Positions 27,883 to 37,600 of a stretch of DNA of 64,000 nucleotides are shown in pieces. A model generated the notes under the pieces. That model saw only the letters and a program-made list of their open reading frames with translations. It made no database searches and was not told where the DNA came from. Position 1 is the stretch's first letter; the number at the start of each line of letters is the position of its first letter. Source of the DNA: Erythrobacter sp. BLCC-B19 (GTDB taxonomy: Bacteria; Pseudomonadota; Alphaproteobacteria; Sphingomonadales; Sphingomonadaceae). A program made the position numbers and the translations under genes. The stretch is taken from NCBI RefSeq assembly GCF_028621955.1, contig NZ_CP117516.1, forward strand, positions 1,138,001 through 1,202,000, in the 5' to 3' direction.

Positions 27883-28379
27883 GCAGGGACGAACTTCAGC
27901 GCGACCCCGTTGATGCAGTGCCGCTTGCCGGTCGGGCGCGGGCCATCATCGAAAATGTGGCCCAGATGCCCGCCGCAATCGGCGCAGTGCACTTCGGTGC
28001 GGGCGTAGCCGATGAGGTAATCGGTGCTGGTACCGACCGCGCCCTTGTCCACCGCCTGCCAGAAGCTCGGCCAGCCGGTGCCGCTGTCATACTTGTGCGC
28101 CGAGGCATAGAGCGGGTTGGCGCAAGCCGCGCACACGAAGGTTCCTTTGCGCTTTTCCTTGTTGAGCGGCGAGGTGAAGGCGCGCTCCGTCCCCGCTTCG
28201 CGCAGCACGTGATACTGGTCGCGGGTCAGCAGTTTCTTCCATTCGGCGTTCGACTTGCCCTTGGGATAGGACTTCGCCTCGGCAGGGGCCGCCCCGCAGG
28301 CGCTCACGAAGGGCAGCGTCGCGGCAAGGCTGGCACTGGCAGCGATCAGGCGGCGGCGGGTGAGGACAGGCACGTGCAT
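27879..28379 (-). CDS. msrB: peptide-methionine (R)-S-oxide reductase, exported by Tat
   Basis: The 166-residue protein reduces methionine-R-sulfoxide. The MsrB domain shows CAACANPLY and HCADCGGHLGH (zinc cysteines), SGTGWPSFWQ and the catalytic KRHCINGVALKF. The N-terminus has a twin-arginine signal (LTRRRLIAASASLAA) followed by VSAC, so it is predicted to be a Tat-exported lipoprotein. ATG at 28379 has GGAG six bases upstream; ATG at 28403 is an alternative. With the exported MsrA at 8097 it forms a complete periplasmic methionine repair pair. Confidence 0.93.
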   Translation of the reverse strand: MHVPVLTRRRLIAASASLAATLPFVSACGAAPAEAKSYPKGKSNAEWKKLLTRDQYHVLREAGTERAFTSPLNKEKRKGTFVCAACANPLYASAHKYDSGTGWPSFWQAVDKGAVGTSTDYLIGYARTEVHCADCGGHLGHIFDDGPRPTGKRHCINGVALKFVPA

Positions 28380-28468
28380 CGGTGTCTCCGTGGCAGCGGA
28401 CATCGCGCCCGCTCCCCTTATACGCCGAAAACCCGCCCGAAGTTTCACACCCGCCTGCCGTCGCGGCA

Positions 28469-29818
28469 TCAGAAGGTGGTGATTTCCACTTCGAGCTTGC
28501 GGAATCCGTGGACGAAGTTCGCCCGCACCCGCTCGACATCGCCCGCGACGTGCACGCGGATCCGGCGCTTGTGCATTTCCTCGAGCAGCACCCGCAGCTG
28601 AAGCTCTGCCAGCCGCGCGCCCACGCAGCGGTGGATGCCGTAGCCGAAGGACAAATGGCGGCGGGCATTCTCGCGGGTGATGTCGAGCTTGTCGGGATTG
28701 TCGAACACCTCTGCATCGCGGTTCGCGCTGATGTACCACAGCACGACCTTGTCGCCGGCCTTGATCTGCTGGCCGAAGACCTCGGTATCCTCCGTGCAGG
28801 TGCGGCGCATATGGGCCAGTGGCACCTGCATCCGCAGGATCTCCTGCACCGCGTTGGGGATCAGGTCGGGGTTTTCCTCGTAGAGCTTGCGCTGGTCGGG
28901 GAACTTGTCGAGCGCGTGGATGATCCCGCTCATCGTGTTGCGGGTGGTATCGTTGCCGCCGACGATCAGCAGGATCAGATTGCCCATGAATTCCTCGGGC
29001 CGCATCTGGTTCATCGCCTGCGAATGGATCATCATCGAAATGAGATCATTGCCCGGCTCGCTGTCCATCGTGCGCTCGATCCACAGCGACTGGAAATAGG
29101 CCGCCATTTCCTGAAGGATGCCCCAGCGCATCTCGTCGAGTTCGCGCACCGTGGCGAGCTCGGTATCGCCCGACCAGTCCGACCAGAAGGTCAGCAGGCG
29201 GCGGTCTTCCCAGGGGAAGCCGAAAAGGATCGCGAGCATCCCGGTGGTCAGCTCGATCGAGACGGTATCGACCCAGTCGAACACTTTGCCGCGCGGCAGG
29301 CTGTCGAGCAGCTCGCCGGTGCGCTGGCGGATCTCGGCCTCCATGTCCTGAATCGCCGTGGGCGTGAACTTGGGGGCAACGGTGCGGCGCTGGCCGGTGT
29401 GCTGCGGGCGGTCCATCGCGATGAACATCGGCAATTCGCGGCTTTCGACCCCGCTGGCGGCAGCCTCTTCTTCCGACAGACGGTTCAGGATAGTGATCCC
29501 GCCATGCTCCCAGCTCGACGAGAAGGTTTCTGGCAGCGCCTCGATATGCTGGATCGCCTTGTGGCCAACCACTGCCCAATAGGGGCCGAACGGGCTTTCG
29601 GGAATCCAGTGCAATTGGCCTGCCGCGCGCATCTCGGCAAAGATCGGCTGCCAGCGGTCCTCGAAATAGATGTCCGAACGGCTCACATCCCACGGATGGG
29701 GGTGGCTGAGGCGCTCTTCGGGATGGTTCTCGAAGTGGGCCTTGAGCGCATCATAGGACGAAGGTTCGCGGCGCACTTGCGGGCGCTGCACCGGGGTGGG
29801 CGGGGCAATCGTGGCCAT
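28469..29818 (-). CDS. cytochrome P450, CYP153-like (alkane/fatty-acid terminal hydroxylase type)
   Basis: The 449-residue soluble P450 has the I-helix GGNDTTRN, the K-helix EILR, and the heme loop HLSFGYGIHRCVG with its cysteine ligand. The stretch LIPNAVQEILRMQVPLAHMRR and the C-terminal ERVRANFVHGFRKL strongly resemble CYP153 enzymes, which hydroxylate the terminal carbon of alkanes. They need a ferredoxin and a reductase. A reductase-like flavoprotein lies at 33269-34513, but no ferredoxin gene is visible in the window. Substrate assignment is by family resemblance. Confidence 0.92.
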   Translation of the reverse strand: MATIAPPTPVQRPQVRREPSSYDALKAHFENHPEERLSHPHPWDVSRSDIYFEDRWQPIFAEMRAAGQLHWIPESPFGPYWAVVGHKAIQHIEALPETFSSSWEHGGITILNRLSEEEAAASGVESRELPMFIAMDRPQHTGQRRTVAPKFTPTAIQDMEAEIRQRTGELLDSLPRGKVFDWVDTVSIELTTGMLAILFGFPWEDRRLLTFWSDWSGDTELATVRELDEMRWGILQEMAAYFQSLWIERTMDSEPGNDLISMMIHSQAMNQMRPEEFMGNLILLIVGGNDTTRNTMSGIIHALDKFPDQRKLYEENPDLIPNAVQEILRMQVPLAHMRRTCTEDTEVFGQQIKAGDKVVLWYISANRDAEVFDNPDKLDITRENARRHLSFGYGIHRCVGARLAELQLRVLLEEMHKRRIRVHVAGDVERVRANFVHGFRKLEVEITTF

Positions 29819-29922
29819 ATCTGTCTCCCGTCGGGCGGCCTCGTGGATGGGCCACCCTGATCCGAGTCGCAGTCTGCCTTAACTTACAGCCTTGTCAATA
29901 GTAGGTTGCGAATCGGAACCGA

Positions 29923-31176
29923 TCAGGCGGCGAGGCGAGCGTTTTTGCGGGACTTGTCGCGTCCCGCCCCACCCGATTTCATCACCCGCTTGCGGAACAG
30001 CAGCGAGCCGCCCTTGACCAGCGCCACCACAGCAACCGCCTGCCAGGCGAGGGCAACAACGTGCGTCCACACCTCGGGCTCCATCGCCGCCCGCGCCAGC
30101 ATCGCGAAGGGCGAGGACAGCGGGAAGGCAATCGCGGCGAGTTCCAGCGCGGAACCGGGCTGCTTGATGGTATAGGCGGCGAGGAAAAACACCATCAGCT
30201 GCATCATGGTGACGGGCATCGACAGGGTCTGCACCTCGCGCACCGAACTCGCCATCGAACCGATGGTGAGGAACAGGGCGCCGAGCAGCAGGTAAGCCAT
30301 CGCGAAATAGACCACCCCCAGCGCCACGAACAGCGGCCAGCCGACCGCAGGCGCGGGCAGGTTGGCGATGTTGAAGCCGGTGACCTGCGTGATCGCATCG
30401 CCGCCCAGTGCAAACAGCCCCCAGGCAACCGTGCCCCACACCGCGATCCCGACGAAGGAGACCGCGAGCATCGCAAACAGCTTGCCCATGAATACAGCGT
30501 CCATCGGAATAGCGGCGGCGAGGATCTCGATGATCTTGTTCGCCTTTTCCTCGACCAGGTTCGACAGCACCATGCCCGCCAGCAGCATCGTCAGCAGGAA
30601 CAATAGCATCTGCGCGATCTGCGCGGTCTGGATGCGGGTCGTGCGCTCGGAAGCGGCGCTGGTGGTGACAACTTCGGTGCTGACCGGCGGGAAGCTGGCC
30701 GGTTCGGCGCTGGTGGCTTCAGCGGCGACGAGGCCGATCGGCCCCTTCCAGCGGCGCAATTGCCCCTGCGTGCCGACCAGCGTGGGCTCGGCGAGGGTGC
30801 CGGTCATGATCGCGGCATAATTGCCCCGGCGCGCTTCCATGAAGGCGCGGGCGTTGAAAGCGGGGTCGCTCGCCGCTTCGGGCACGGCGCGCAGATCGGG
30901 CAGCGCGCCGCCGAGCTGGCCCGACAACCGCTCGCCCGCAGCGATCATCGCGGCGTTTTCCTGCGGGGTCATGGCAAGGCCAACCTCAAGGCTGACCGCC
31001 TCGCGCTGCACCTCGCCGCCGATGCTTCCGGCAAGGCCGCCGACGATCACCGGGAACAGCGGCCCCAGAAGGAAGAACAGGAAGGCGCGGGAGAACAGCA
31101 CGGCGACGAAATCGCGCCGGGCGATGACCCATGCGGCTTCGAGCGCGGAGAGGCGCGGGCGGAGATTCTCGCTCAT
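29923..31176 (-). CDS. ABC transporter permease (NatB/ABC-2 type)
   Basis: The 417-residue protein has an N-terminal membrane helix, a long extracytoplasmic domain (about 45-220) and five to six helices in the C-terminal half, the layout of ABC-2 permeases such as NatB. It overlaps the ATPase gene by four bases, so both form one export system. The substrate is unknown; NatAB-type exporters move sodium or peptides or lipids. Confidence 0.88.
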   Translation of the reverse strand: MSENLRPRLSALEAAWVIARRDFVAVLFSRAFLFFLLGPLFPVIVGGLAGSIGGEVQREAVSLEVGLAMTPQENAAMIAAGERLSGQLGGALPDLRAVPEAASDPAFNARAFMEARRGNYAAIMTGTLAEPTLVGTQGQLRRWKGPIGLVAAEATSAEPASFPPVSTEVVTTSAASERTTRIQTAQIAQMLLFLLTMLLAGMVLSNLVEEKANKIIEILAAAIPMDAVFMGKLFAMLAVSFVGIAVWGTVAWGLFALGGDAITQVTGFNIANLPAPAVGWPLFVALGVVYFAMAYLLLGALFLTIGSMASSVREVQTLSMPVTMMQLMVFFLAAYTIKQPGSALELAAIAFPLSSPFAMLARAAMEPEVWTHVVALAWQAVAVVALVKGGSLLFRKRVMKSGGAGRDKSRKNARLAA

Positions 31177-32183
31177 CGGGCGGTTCCCTCGTTATCGGCT
31201 TGCAGCTGGCGCGCGGCGGCCTCGCCCGCGATGGCGACGAAGGCATCGTGGAGGCCTGCGCGCTCGATCGAGAGCGAGAGGATGCCCGCCTCGCCTTCGA
31301 TCAGGCCCTTGAGCAACGGCTCGATCCCGGTGGCGGGCAGGGGGAATTGGAAGAAGTCGCCGTTGCGGCGGGTTTCAGGCGGCAGGAAGCTGAGCCATGC
31401 GCCTTCGCGCGCCCGCGTTTCCAGCCGCACCTGCGCCGGGATGCGGTCACGGGCGGCCTCGACAGACCCCGCATAGGGCACCTTGCCCCCGGCGATGATC
31501 GCCACGCCTTCGCACAGGCGTTCGGCATGGTGGATCACGTGGGTGGAGAAGATCACGGTCACGCCATCATCGGCAAGCGCGCGGATCATCAGTTCCAGCT
31601 TGCCCTGATTGATCGCATCGAGGCCGGAGAACGGCTCGTCCAGCACCACCAGCCGGGGCTTGTGCACCAGCGTGCCGAGCAGCTGGACGGTCTGGGCCAT
31701 GCCTTTGGACAGCTGGCGGATCTGGCGGTCTGCCGCATGGCCAAGGCCATGGCGTTCGAGCAGCTCCACCGCCCGAGCGCGGCCCTCTTTCAAGGGCAAA
31801 CCCCGCAGCGCACCCATGAAGGCAATCGCCTCGATGCACTTCATCGCCGGGTAGAGCCCGCGCTCTTCGGGCAGGTAGCCGATCAGCCGGCCAATATCAT
31901 GCGGGCGGTCATGCCCGAACACGCGGCGCACGCCTTCATCCGGGTCGATGATGCCGAGCAACATCCGCAGCGTCGTGGTCTTCCCCGCACCGTTGGGGCC
32001 GAGAATGCCGTAGATCGCGCCCTCGGGGACGGAAATGTCCACCCCGTCCACCGCGCGCGTGCCGTCAAAGCTCTTGACCAGCCCGCGCGCCTCGATCGCC
32101 AGCGGACGCGCATCGGCGGGAACGGCGATGGAGCCGTCCCCGTGATTGCCCGTCGCCGCATGATTGCTTACCGCCATATCCAT
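31173..32183 (-). CDS. ABC transporter ATP-binding protein
   Basis: The 336-residue ATPase has the Walker A GPNGAGKTT, Q-loop-equivalent YLPEERGLYP, signature QLSKGMAQ, Walker B LVVLDEPFSGLD and H-loop STHVIHH. A C-terminal extension of about 100 residues (DRIPAQVRLETRAREG) is typical of ABC-2 exporter ATPases with a regulatory tail. It is the first gene of the exporter pair. The divergent queG begins 46 bases away, so promoters must be compact. Confidence 0.93.
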   Translation of the reverse strand: MDMAVSNHAATGNHGDGSIAVPADARPLAIEARGLVKSFDGTRAVDGVDISVPEGAIYGILGPNGAGKTTTLRMLLGIIDPDEGVRRVFGHDRPHDIGRLIGYLPEERGLYPAMKCIEAIAFMGALRGLPLKEGRARAVELLERHGLGHAADRQIRQLSKGMAQTVQLLGTLVHKPRLVVLDEPFSGLDAINQGKLELMIRALADDGVTVIFSTHVIHHAERLCEGVAIIAGGKVPYAGSVEAARDRIPAQVRLETRAREGAWLSFLPPETRRNGDFFQFPLPATGIEPLLKGLIEGEAGILSLSIERAGLHDAFVAIAGEAAARQLQADNEGTAR

Positions 32184-32229
32184 GGCATACGCGGTTAGCG
32201 GGCAGGATTAAACGGGAGCCTCTCCAGAC

Positions 32230-33285
32230 ATGGTTAACGCGCCCGCAACCCTTCCTGACAGGATCGCCGAACGGGCGCTGGCCGAGGGCTTTGCGGTATG
32301 CGGCTTTGCCAGCGCGGGGGAAGACCCGCTGCGCGCTGCGCGGCTGGAGCAATGGCTGGGCGATGGGCACCATGGCAGCATGGAATGGATGGCAACCCGC
32401 CTCGATCACCGCCGCTCCCCACAAGGGCTATGGCCCGAGGCGAAAAGCGTGATCGCGCTCGGCATGAGTTACGCGCCTGCGCATGATCCGCTGGCGCTGG
32501 AGGGGTCGGATACCCACGCCCGCATCTCGGTCTATGCGCAAGGCAAGGACTATCACGATGTCGTCAAGAAGCGCCTGAAGGCGCTGGCCCGCTGGCTGGT
32601 GGAGGCGGTGCCGGGCGCGCAGGTGAAAGTGTTCGTCGACACCGCCCCGGTGATGGAAAAGCCCTTGGGCGAGGCGGCGGGGATCGGCTGGCAGGGCAAG
32701 CACACCAATATGGTCAGCCCCACCCACGGTAGCTGGCTGTTTCTTGGAGCAATCTACACCACGCTCGATCTGACCCCGGCAGAGCCGCACCGCGACCAAT
32801 GCGGAAGCTGCCGCGCCTGTCTTGATGCGTGCCCCACCGATGCCTTCCCCGCGCCCTATCGGCTCGATGCGCGGCGGTGCATTTCCTACCTCAACATCGA
32901 GCACAAGGGGCCGGTGCCCGAGGAACTGCGTGCGGGACTGGGAAACCGCATCTACGGCTGCGACGATTGTCTGGCGGTGTGCCCGTGGAACAAGTTTGCC
33001 TCGGCCGCACAGGCGATGCGGGAATTCCTCCCCCGCGCCGAACTGGTCGCACCGCGGCTGGGGGAATTGCTGGCGCTGGACGATGCGGGGTTCCGGGCGC
33101 TGTTCTCCGGCTCCCCGATCAAGCGCATCGGGCGCGACCGGTTTGTGCGCAACTGCCTCTATGCGGCGGGCAATAGCGGCAATGCGGCGCTTACCGCACA
33201 GGTGACGGCGTTAACCGACGATCCCGATCCGGTCGTTGCCGAGGCGGCGGAGTGGGCCTTGGGCAAGCTTACAGGAGGTCCTTGA
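32230..33285 (+). CDS. queG: epoxyqueuosine reductase
   Basis: The 351-residue enzyme carries out the last step of queuosine synthesis, reducing epoxyqueuosine in tRNA with cobalamin and iron-sulfur clusters. Two 4Fe-4S motifs are seen: [17 protein letters not shown] and [13 protein letters not shown], with the typical C-terminal HEAT-like segment. [21 protein letters not shown] is the cobalamin-binding family stretch. Its 3' end overlaps the convergent reductase gene by 17 bases. Confidence 0.97.
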   Translation: MVNAPATLPDRIAERALAEGFAVCGFASAGEDPLRAARLEQWLGDGHHGSMEWMATRLDHRRSPQGLWPEAKSVIALGMSYAPAHDPLALEGSDTHARISVYAQGKDYHDVVKKRLKALARWLVEAVPGAQVKVFVDTAPVMEKPLGEAAGIGWQGKHTNMVSPTHGSWLFLGAIYTTLDLTPAEPHRDQCGSCRACLDACPTDAFPAPYRLDARRCISYLNIEHKGPVPEELRAGLGNRIYGCDDCLAVCPWNKFASAAQAMREFLPRAELVAPRLGELLALDDAGFRALFSGSPIKRIGRDRFVRNCLYAAGNSGNAALTAQVTALTDDPDPVVAEAAEWALGKLTGGP

Positions 33286-34513
33286 GCGCCACCTCAGGGT
33301 CGGCCAGCACCGCCGGATCAATCTTGCCGCAGCCGCTCTCGAGCAGCTTTCTTGCCTGCACATAGTCCTTCATCGTGCCCACACAGTCGAAGGCAATCGG
33401 CTTGCCGTGTTTCATGTAGACCACGGTGAACTTGCGCGTCGCCGGATCGCCGCGCAGCACGGTCGCATCGAATCCGAGGCTGAGGCCGGCAGTCTGGAGC
33501 TTGAGATCATACTGGTTCGACCAGAACCACGGCAGCGCATGATAGGGCTGCTTGTCGCCCATGATCGCGCGGGCCACCGTGTTTGCCATGTCGTTGGCAT
33601 TCTGCACCGATTCCAGCCGGATCACGGCGCCATCGGCAAAGTCGTTGGCGTGCGCCGCACAGTCGCCGATCGCAAAGACATCGTCGAGCGTCGTGCGGCA
33701 GTACTCATCAACGTCGACCCCGTTCGATCCCGCCGCGCCTGCCGCAATCAGCGGCGCGACAGCGGGCACGATGCCGATGCCGACCACCACCATGTCGCAG
33801 GCGACCTCGTCGCCATTGTCGAGCCTGACGCCGGTGACCTTACCCGCCTCCTCGCCCAGCACCGCGTGCACCCCGGTTTCGAGCCGCACATCGACCCCCT
33901 GACGGCGGTGCTCCTCGGCATAGAAGGCCGACAATTCCTCGCCCGCGACCCGCGCGAGCAGGCGCGGGAGCATCTCGACCAGCGTGACCTCGCAACCGAG
34001 CTTGCGCAGGACGGCAGCCGCCTCCAGCCCGATATAGCCGCCGCCGATCACCAGCGCGCGTTTTGCCCCGTCGGCCAGTGCCTGCATCATCGCGTCCGAA
34101 TCGGACTTGTCGCGGACGTAGAACACCTGGGGCAGCACCGCGCCCGGCACGGGCAGGCGGCGCGGATCGCCGCCGCCCGACCAGATCAGCTTGCCATAGG
34201 TGACCTCGCCCCCATCCGACAGGGTCACGCGATGCGCATGGGGATCGATCGCCGTCACCGCCGCGCCCAGATGCAGGGCAATGTCCTTCTCCGCCCAGAA
34301 CCGCTCGGGCCGGATCATGATCCGCTCGAAGCCCTTTTCGCCCGCGAGATATTCCTTCGAGAGCGGCGGCCGTTCGTAGGGCGGGGCATCGTCGCGGCCG
34401 ATCATCAGGATCGAGCCGTCAAAGCCGTGCTGGCGCAGCGCAATCGCCGCCTGCGCGCCGCCGTGGCCGGTGCCGACGATGACGATGTCGGCGTGCTGGT
34501 GCGTGGATTCCAT
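33269..34513 (-). CDS. FAD-dependent ferredoxin reductase-like oxidoreductase
   Basis: The 414-residue flavoprotein has an N-terminal FAD Rossmann motif ([19 protein letters not shown]), the conserved [14 protein letters not shown], and a second NAD-binding motif ([19 protein letters not shown]). The FAD-binding VFAIGDCA segment and a reductase C-terminal domain follow. It is the class that reduces ferredoxins for P450s or dioxygenases, for example rubredoxin or ferredoxin reductase. The ATG at 34513 gives the family start. It may serve the CYP153-like enzyme at 28469, about 4 kb away, or others. Confidence 0.9.
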   Translation of the reverse strand: MESTHQHADIVIVGTGHGGAQAAIALRQHGFDGSILMIGRDDAPPYERPPLSKEYLAGEKGFERIMIRPERFWAEKDIALHLGAAVTAIDPHAHRVTLSDGGEVTYGKLIWSGGGDPRRLPVPGAVLPQVFYVRDKSDSDAMMQALADGAKRALVIGGGYIGLEAAAVLRKLGCEVTLVEMLPRLLARVAGEELSAFYAEEHRRQGVDVRLETGVHAVLGEEAGKVTGVRLDNGDEVACDMVVVGIGIVPAVAPLIAAGAAGSNGVDVDEYCRTTLDDVFAIGDCAAHANDFADGAVIRLESVQNANDMANTVARAIMGDKQPYHALPWFWSNQYDLKLQTAGLSLGFDATVLRGDPATRKFTVVYMKHGKPIAFDCVGTMKDYVQARKLLESGCGKIDPAVLADPEVALKDLL

Positions 34514-34635
34514 GGTCTGTCTGTGCCCCTCCGGCAATGTGCGGGCCTTGATGTGGCGCAAATTGCCGAAGGGTCAAGTTAGCGGATTGGCTGTTCGCTG
34601 GAGCGAAGCGGCGGGGCGGGCGATCTGCGAGCGCG

Positions 34636-37600
34636 TCAGCGCTCCAGGAGGTTGCGCGCCTGACTGGCGATCTGGGCGAGCATCGCCGCGCCCACCGGGG
34701 GGCGGGCCTGCGCGCGGGCGATCAGCTGGCGGAACTGCGCGACGCCTGCAGCATTGCGCGCCGCCCAGTCCGCCACCGCGCCGCGCGGGTCGCTGGCCGC
34801 GGTCTTGTCCTGCATCAGACGGCGCAGGAACTCGATCCGCATCTGCTGGAAATCCCGCGCGAGGCCCGACACCAACAGCCGCTCCCACACGTCCGAAGGC
34901 GACATATGCGCCGCCGTCCCCTGCGCCCAGTCGAGGCCGAGCCGGGTGCCGATGTCGGTGAAGGCATGGGTGAGCCGCTTGGCCTCGATCCCGCTGGCGA
35001 GCGAGGCTTGCGCGAGGCCCACCGCGCCGTCGAAGTCGAACAGATTGGCGACCCGCGCTGCCAGCCCGTCAGGCGCACCGGCGGCGGTAAAGCCCGCCTT
35101 CAGCGCCAGCGAGCGGGCGCGCGGCTCGTCGGTCAGCAATTCCTCGCGTCCGGCGACCAGCGCGGCGACGCCATCGGCCAGCGCGCCGATCATCGCGCCC
35201 GCCGCGACCTTGCCCGCAGCGGTGCGCAGCACGTCGCTCATCAGGTTGCCGACCGCAGCCGCAAGCCGGTCAAACAGCGCCAGCCGCGCCGCTTCGGGAA
35301 TGTCGGCAGCATCAAGATCGCGCCACAGCGGGGCGAGGTTGAACAGGTTTTCGGCGACCACGAAAGCGCCCGCCACTTCGGCCAGGCCCACGCCTTCCTC
35401 CTCGGCGAGTTCGAAGGGGTGCACCATGCCGAGCCGGTTGACGATGCGGTTCGACAGGCTCGTCGCGATCATCTCGCGCCGCAGCCGGTGGCCCTTGATT
35501 TCCGCCGCATAGGCCTTGCGCATCGCCGAAGGGAAGCGCGCGATCAGCAGCGGTTCGAGCACCGGATCATCGGGCAGGCTGCTCGCTTCGATCGCCGATT
35601 GCAGCGCCAGCTTGGCCGATGACAGCAGCACCGCCAGCTCGGGCCGGGTCAGCCCGTGGCCCTCGCCCGCGCGGCGGGTGAAAGTTTCGGCATCGGCCAG
35701 CCCCTCGGTGCGACGGTCGAGATCGCCGGCTTCCTCCAGCCGCTCGATCAGGCGGACATAGGCCGATGTGGCCGCCGCCCCGCCGGTCTCGGCCACCGAC
35801 AGCGCGAGCGCTTGCAGGCGGTTGTCCTCCAGCACGATATCGGCGACCTCGTCGGTCATCGTCGCGAGCAGGGTGTTGCGCTTCTTCGGGCTGAGCCTGC
35901 CGCTGGCTGTCGCCGCAGCCAGCGCGATCTTGATGTTGACCTCGTTGTCGGAGCAATCGACCCCGGCGGAATTGTCGATGAAGTCGGTGTTGATCCGGCC
36001 CTCCGCCAGCGAAAAGGCGATGCGCCCCGCCTGCGTCACGCCGAGGTTCGCGCCTTCGCCGATCACCTTGGCGCGCACGTCCGTGGCATCGACGCGCAGG
36101 GCATCATTGGCCGGGTCGCCGACCTGGATATTGTTCTCCTGCGGCGCCTTCACATAGGTGCCGATCCCGCCGAACCACAGCAGGTCGACCGGCGCCTTGA
36201 GGATCGCGGTAATCAGCGCCTCGGGTTCGATTTCCTTGACGTCGATCCCCAGCACCTCGCGCGCCCGCTTGGAGAGCTTGATGACCTTGGCCGAGCGCGG
36301 GAACACGCCCCCGCCCTTGGAAATCAGCGCTGTGTCGTAATCGTCCCAGCTCGAGCGGGGCAGGGCGAACATCCGCGCGCGTTCCTTCCAGCTGGCGGCA
36401 GGATCGGGGGTGGGGTCGATGAAGATATGGCGGTGATCGAAGGCGGCGACCAGCTTCAAGGCCTTCGACAAGAGCATCCCGTTGCCGAACACATCGCCCG
36501 ACATATCGCCGCAGCCCGCAACGGTGACGCTGTCGGTCTGGACGTCTATGCCCATCTCGCGGAAGTGGCGCTGAACGCTGACCCACGCCCCGCGCGCGGT
36601 AATGCCCATCGCCTTGTGGTCGTACCCGTTCGACCCGCCGCTGGCGAAGGCGTCATCGAGCCAGAAGTCGCGGCTCTGCGCGATCCCGTTGGCGATGTCG
36701 GAGAAAGTCGCGGTGCCCTTGTCGGCGGCGACCACGAAATAGGGGTCTTCCCCATCGAGCACTTCGACGGCCTTGGGGTGGACGACCTTGCCATCGACGA
36801 TGTTGTCGGTGACCGACAGCAGCGTGCGGATGAACACCTCGTAGGAGGCACGGCCTTCCGCTGCCCAGCTATCCCGGTCGATCGCGGGGCTGGGGAGCTG
36901 CTTGGGATAGAACCCGCCCTTCGCGCCGGTGGGCACGATCACCGCGTTCTTGACCCGCTGCGCCTTCATCAGACCGAGGATTTCGGTGCGGAAGTCGTCG
37001 CGCCGGTCAGACCACCTGAGGCCGCCGCGCGCCACCGCGCCCGAACGCAGGTGAATGCCCTCAACCCGCGTCGAATAGACGAAGATCTCGCGCCAGGGCA
37101 GCGGCTTGGGCAGGCCCGGAACCTTCGCGGATTCGAGCTTGAAGGCAAGCGCCTCGGCCGCGGCCGGAGCAAAGGCGTTGGTGCGCAGCACCGCATCCAG
37201 CACCGCGCGGTAGAGCCGCAGCAGGCGGTCATCGTTGATCGCGGTAACCTTTGCCAGCCCGCGGGTGAAGGCGGCCCCCGCAGCGGCCACCGCTTCGTCG
37301 CGGTCGCCCTTGAAGGCCGGATCGTGCCGCGCCTGGAACAGCGCGATCATCGCCGCTGTCACTTGCGGCGCGGCGACCAGTGCATCGACGACAGTGTAGA
37401 TCGTGTAGCTCACCCCGGTCTGGCGCAGATAGCGATAGATCGCGCGCATCCAGTTCGCCTCGCGCAGCGACAGGCCGGCGGCGGGGATCAGGCGGTTGAA
37501 GGGATCGTCTTCTGCGCCGCCGCTCAGCACGTCGGCCAGCGCTCCCTCGATCAGGCCTGCGCGGTCCAGCAGTGCCCCGGCTTCGCGACCGGCGGGCAGG

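Noticed and set aside
29870..29898. TTGACA-like element upstream of the CYP153-like gene on the minus strand
   Set aside because: The matching -10 at 17 bases is AGACTG, too poor to call a promoter.
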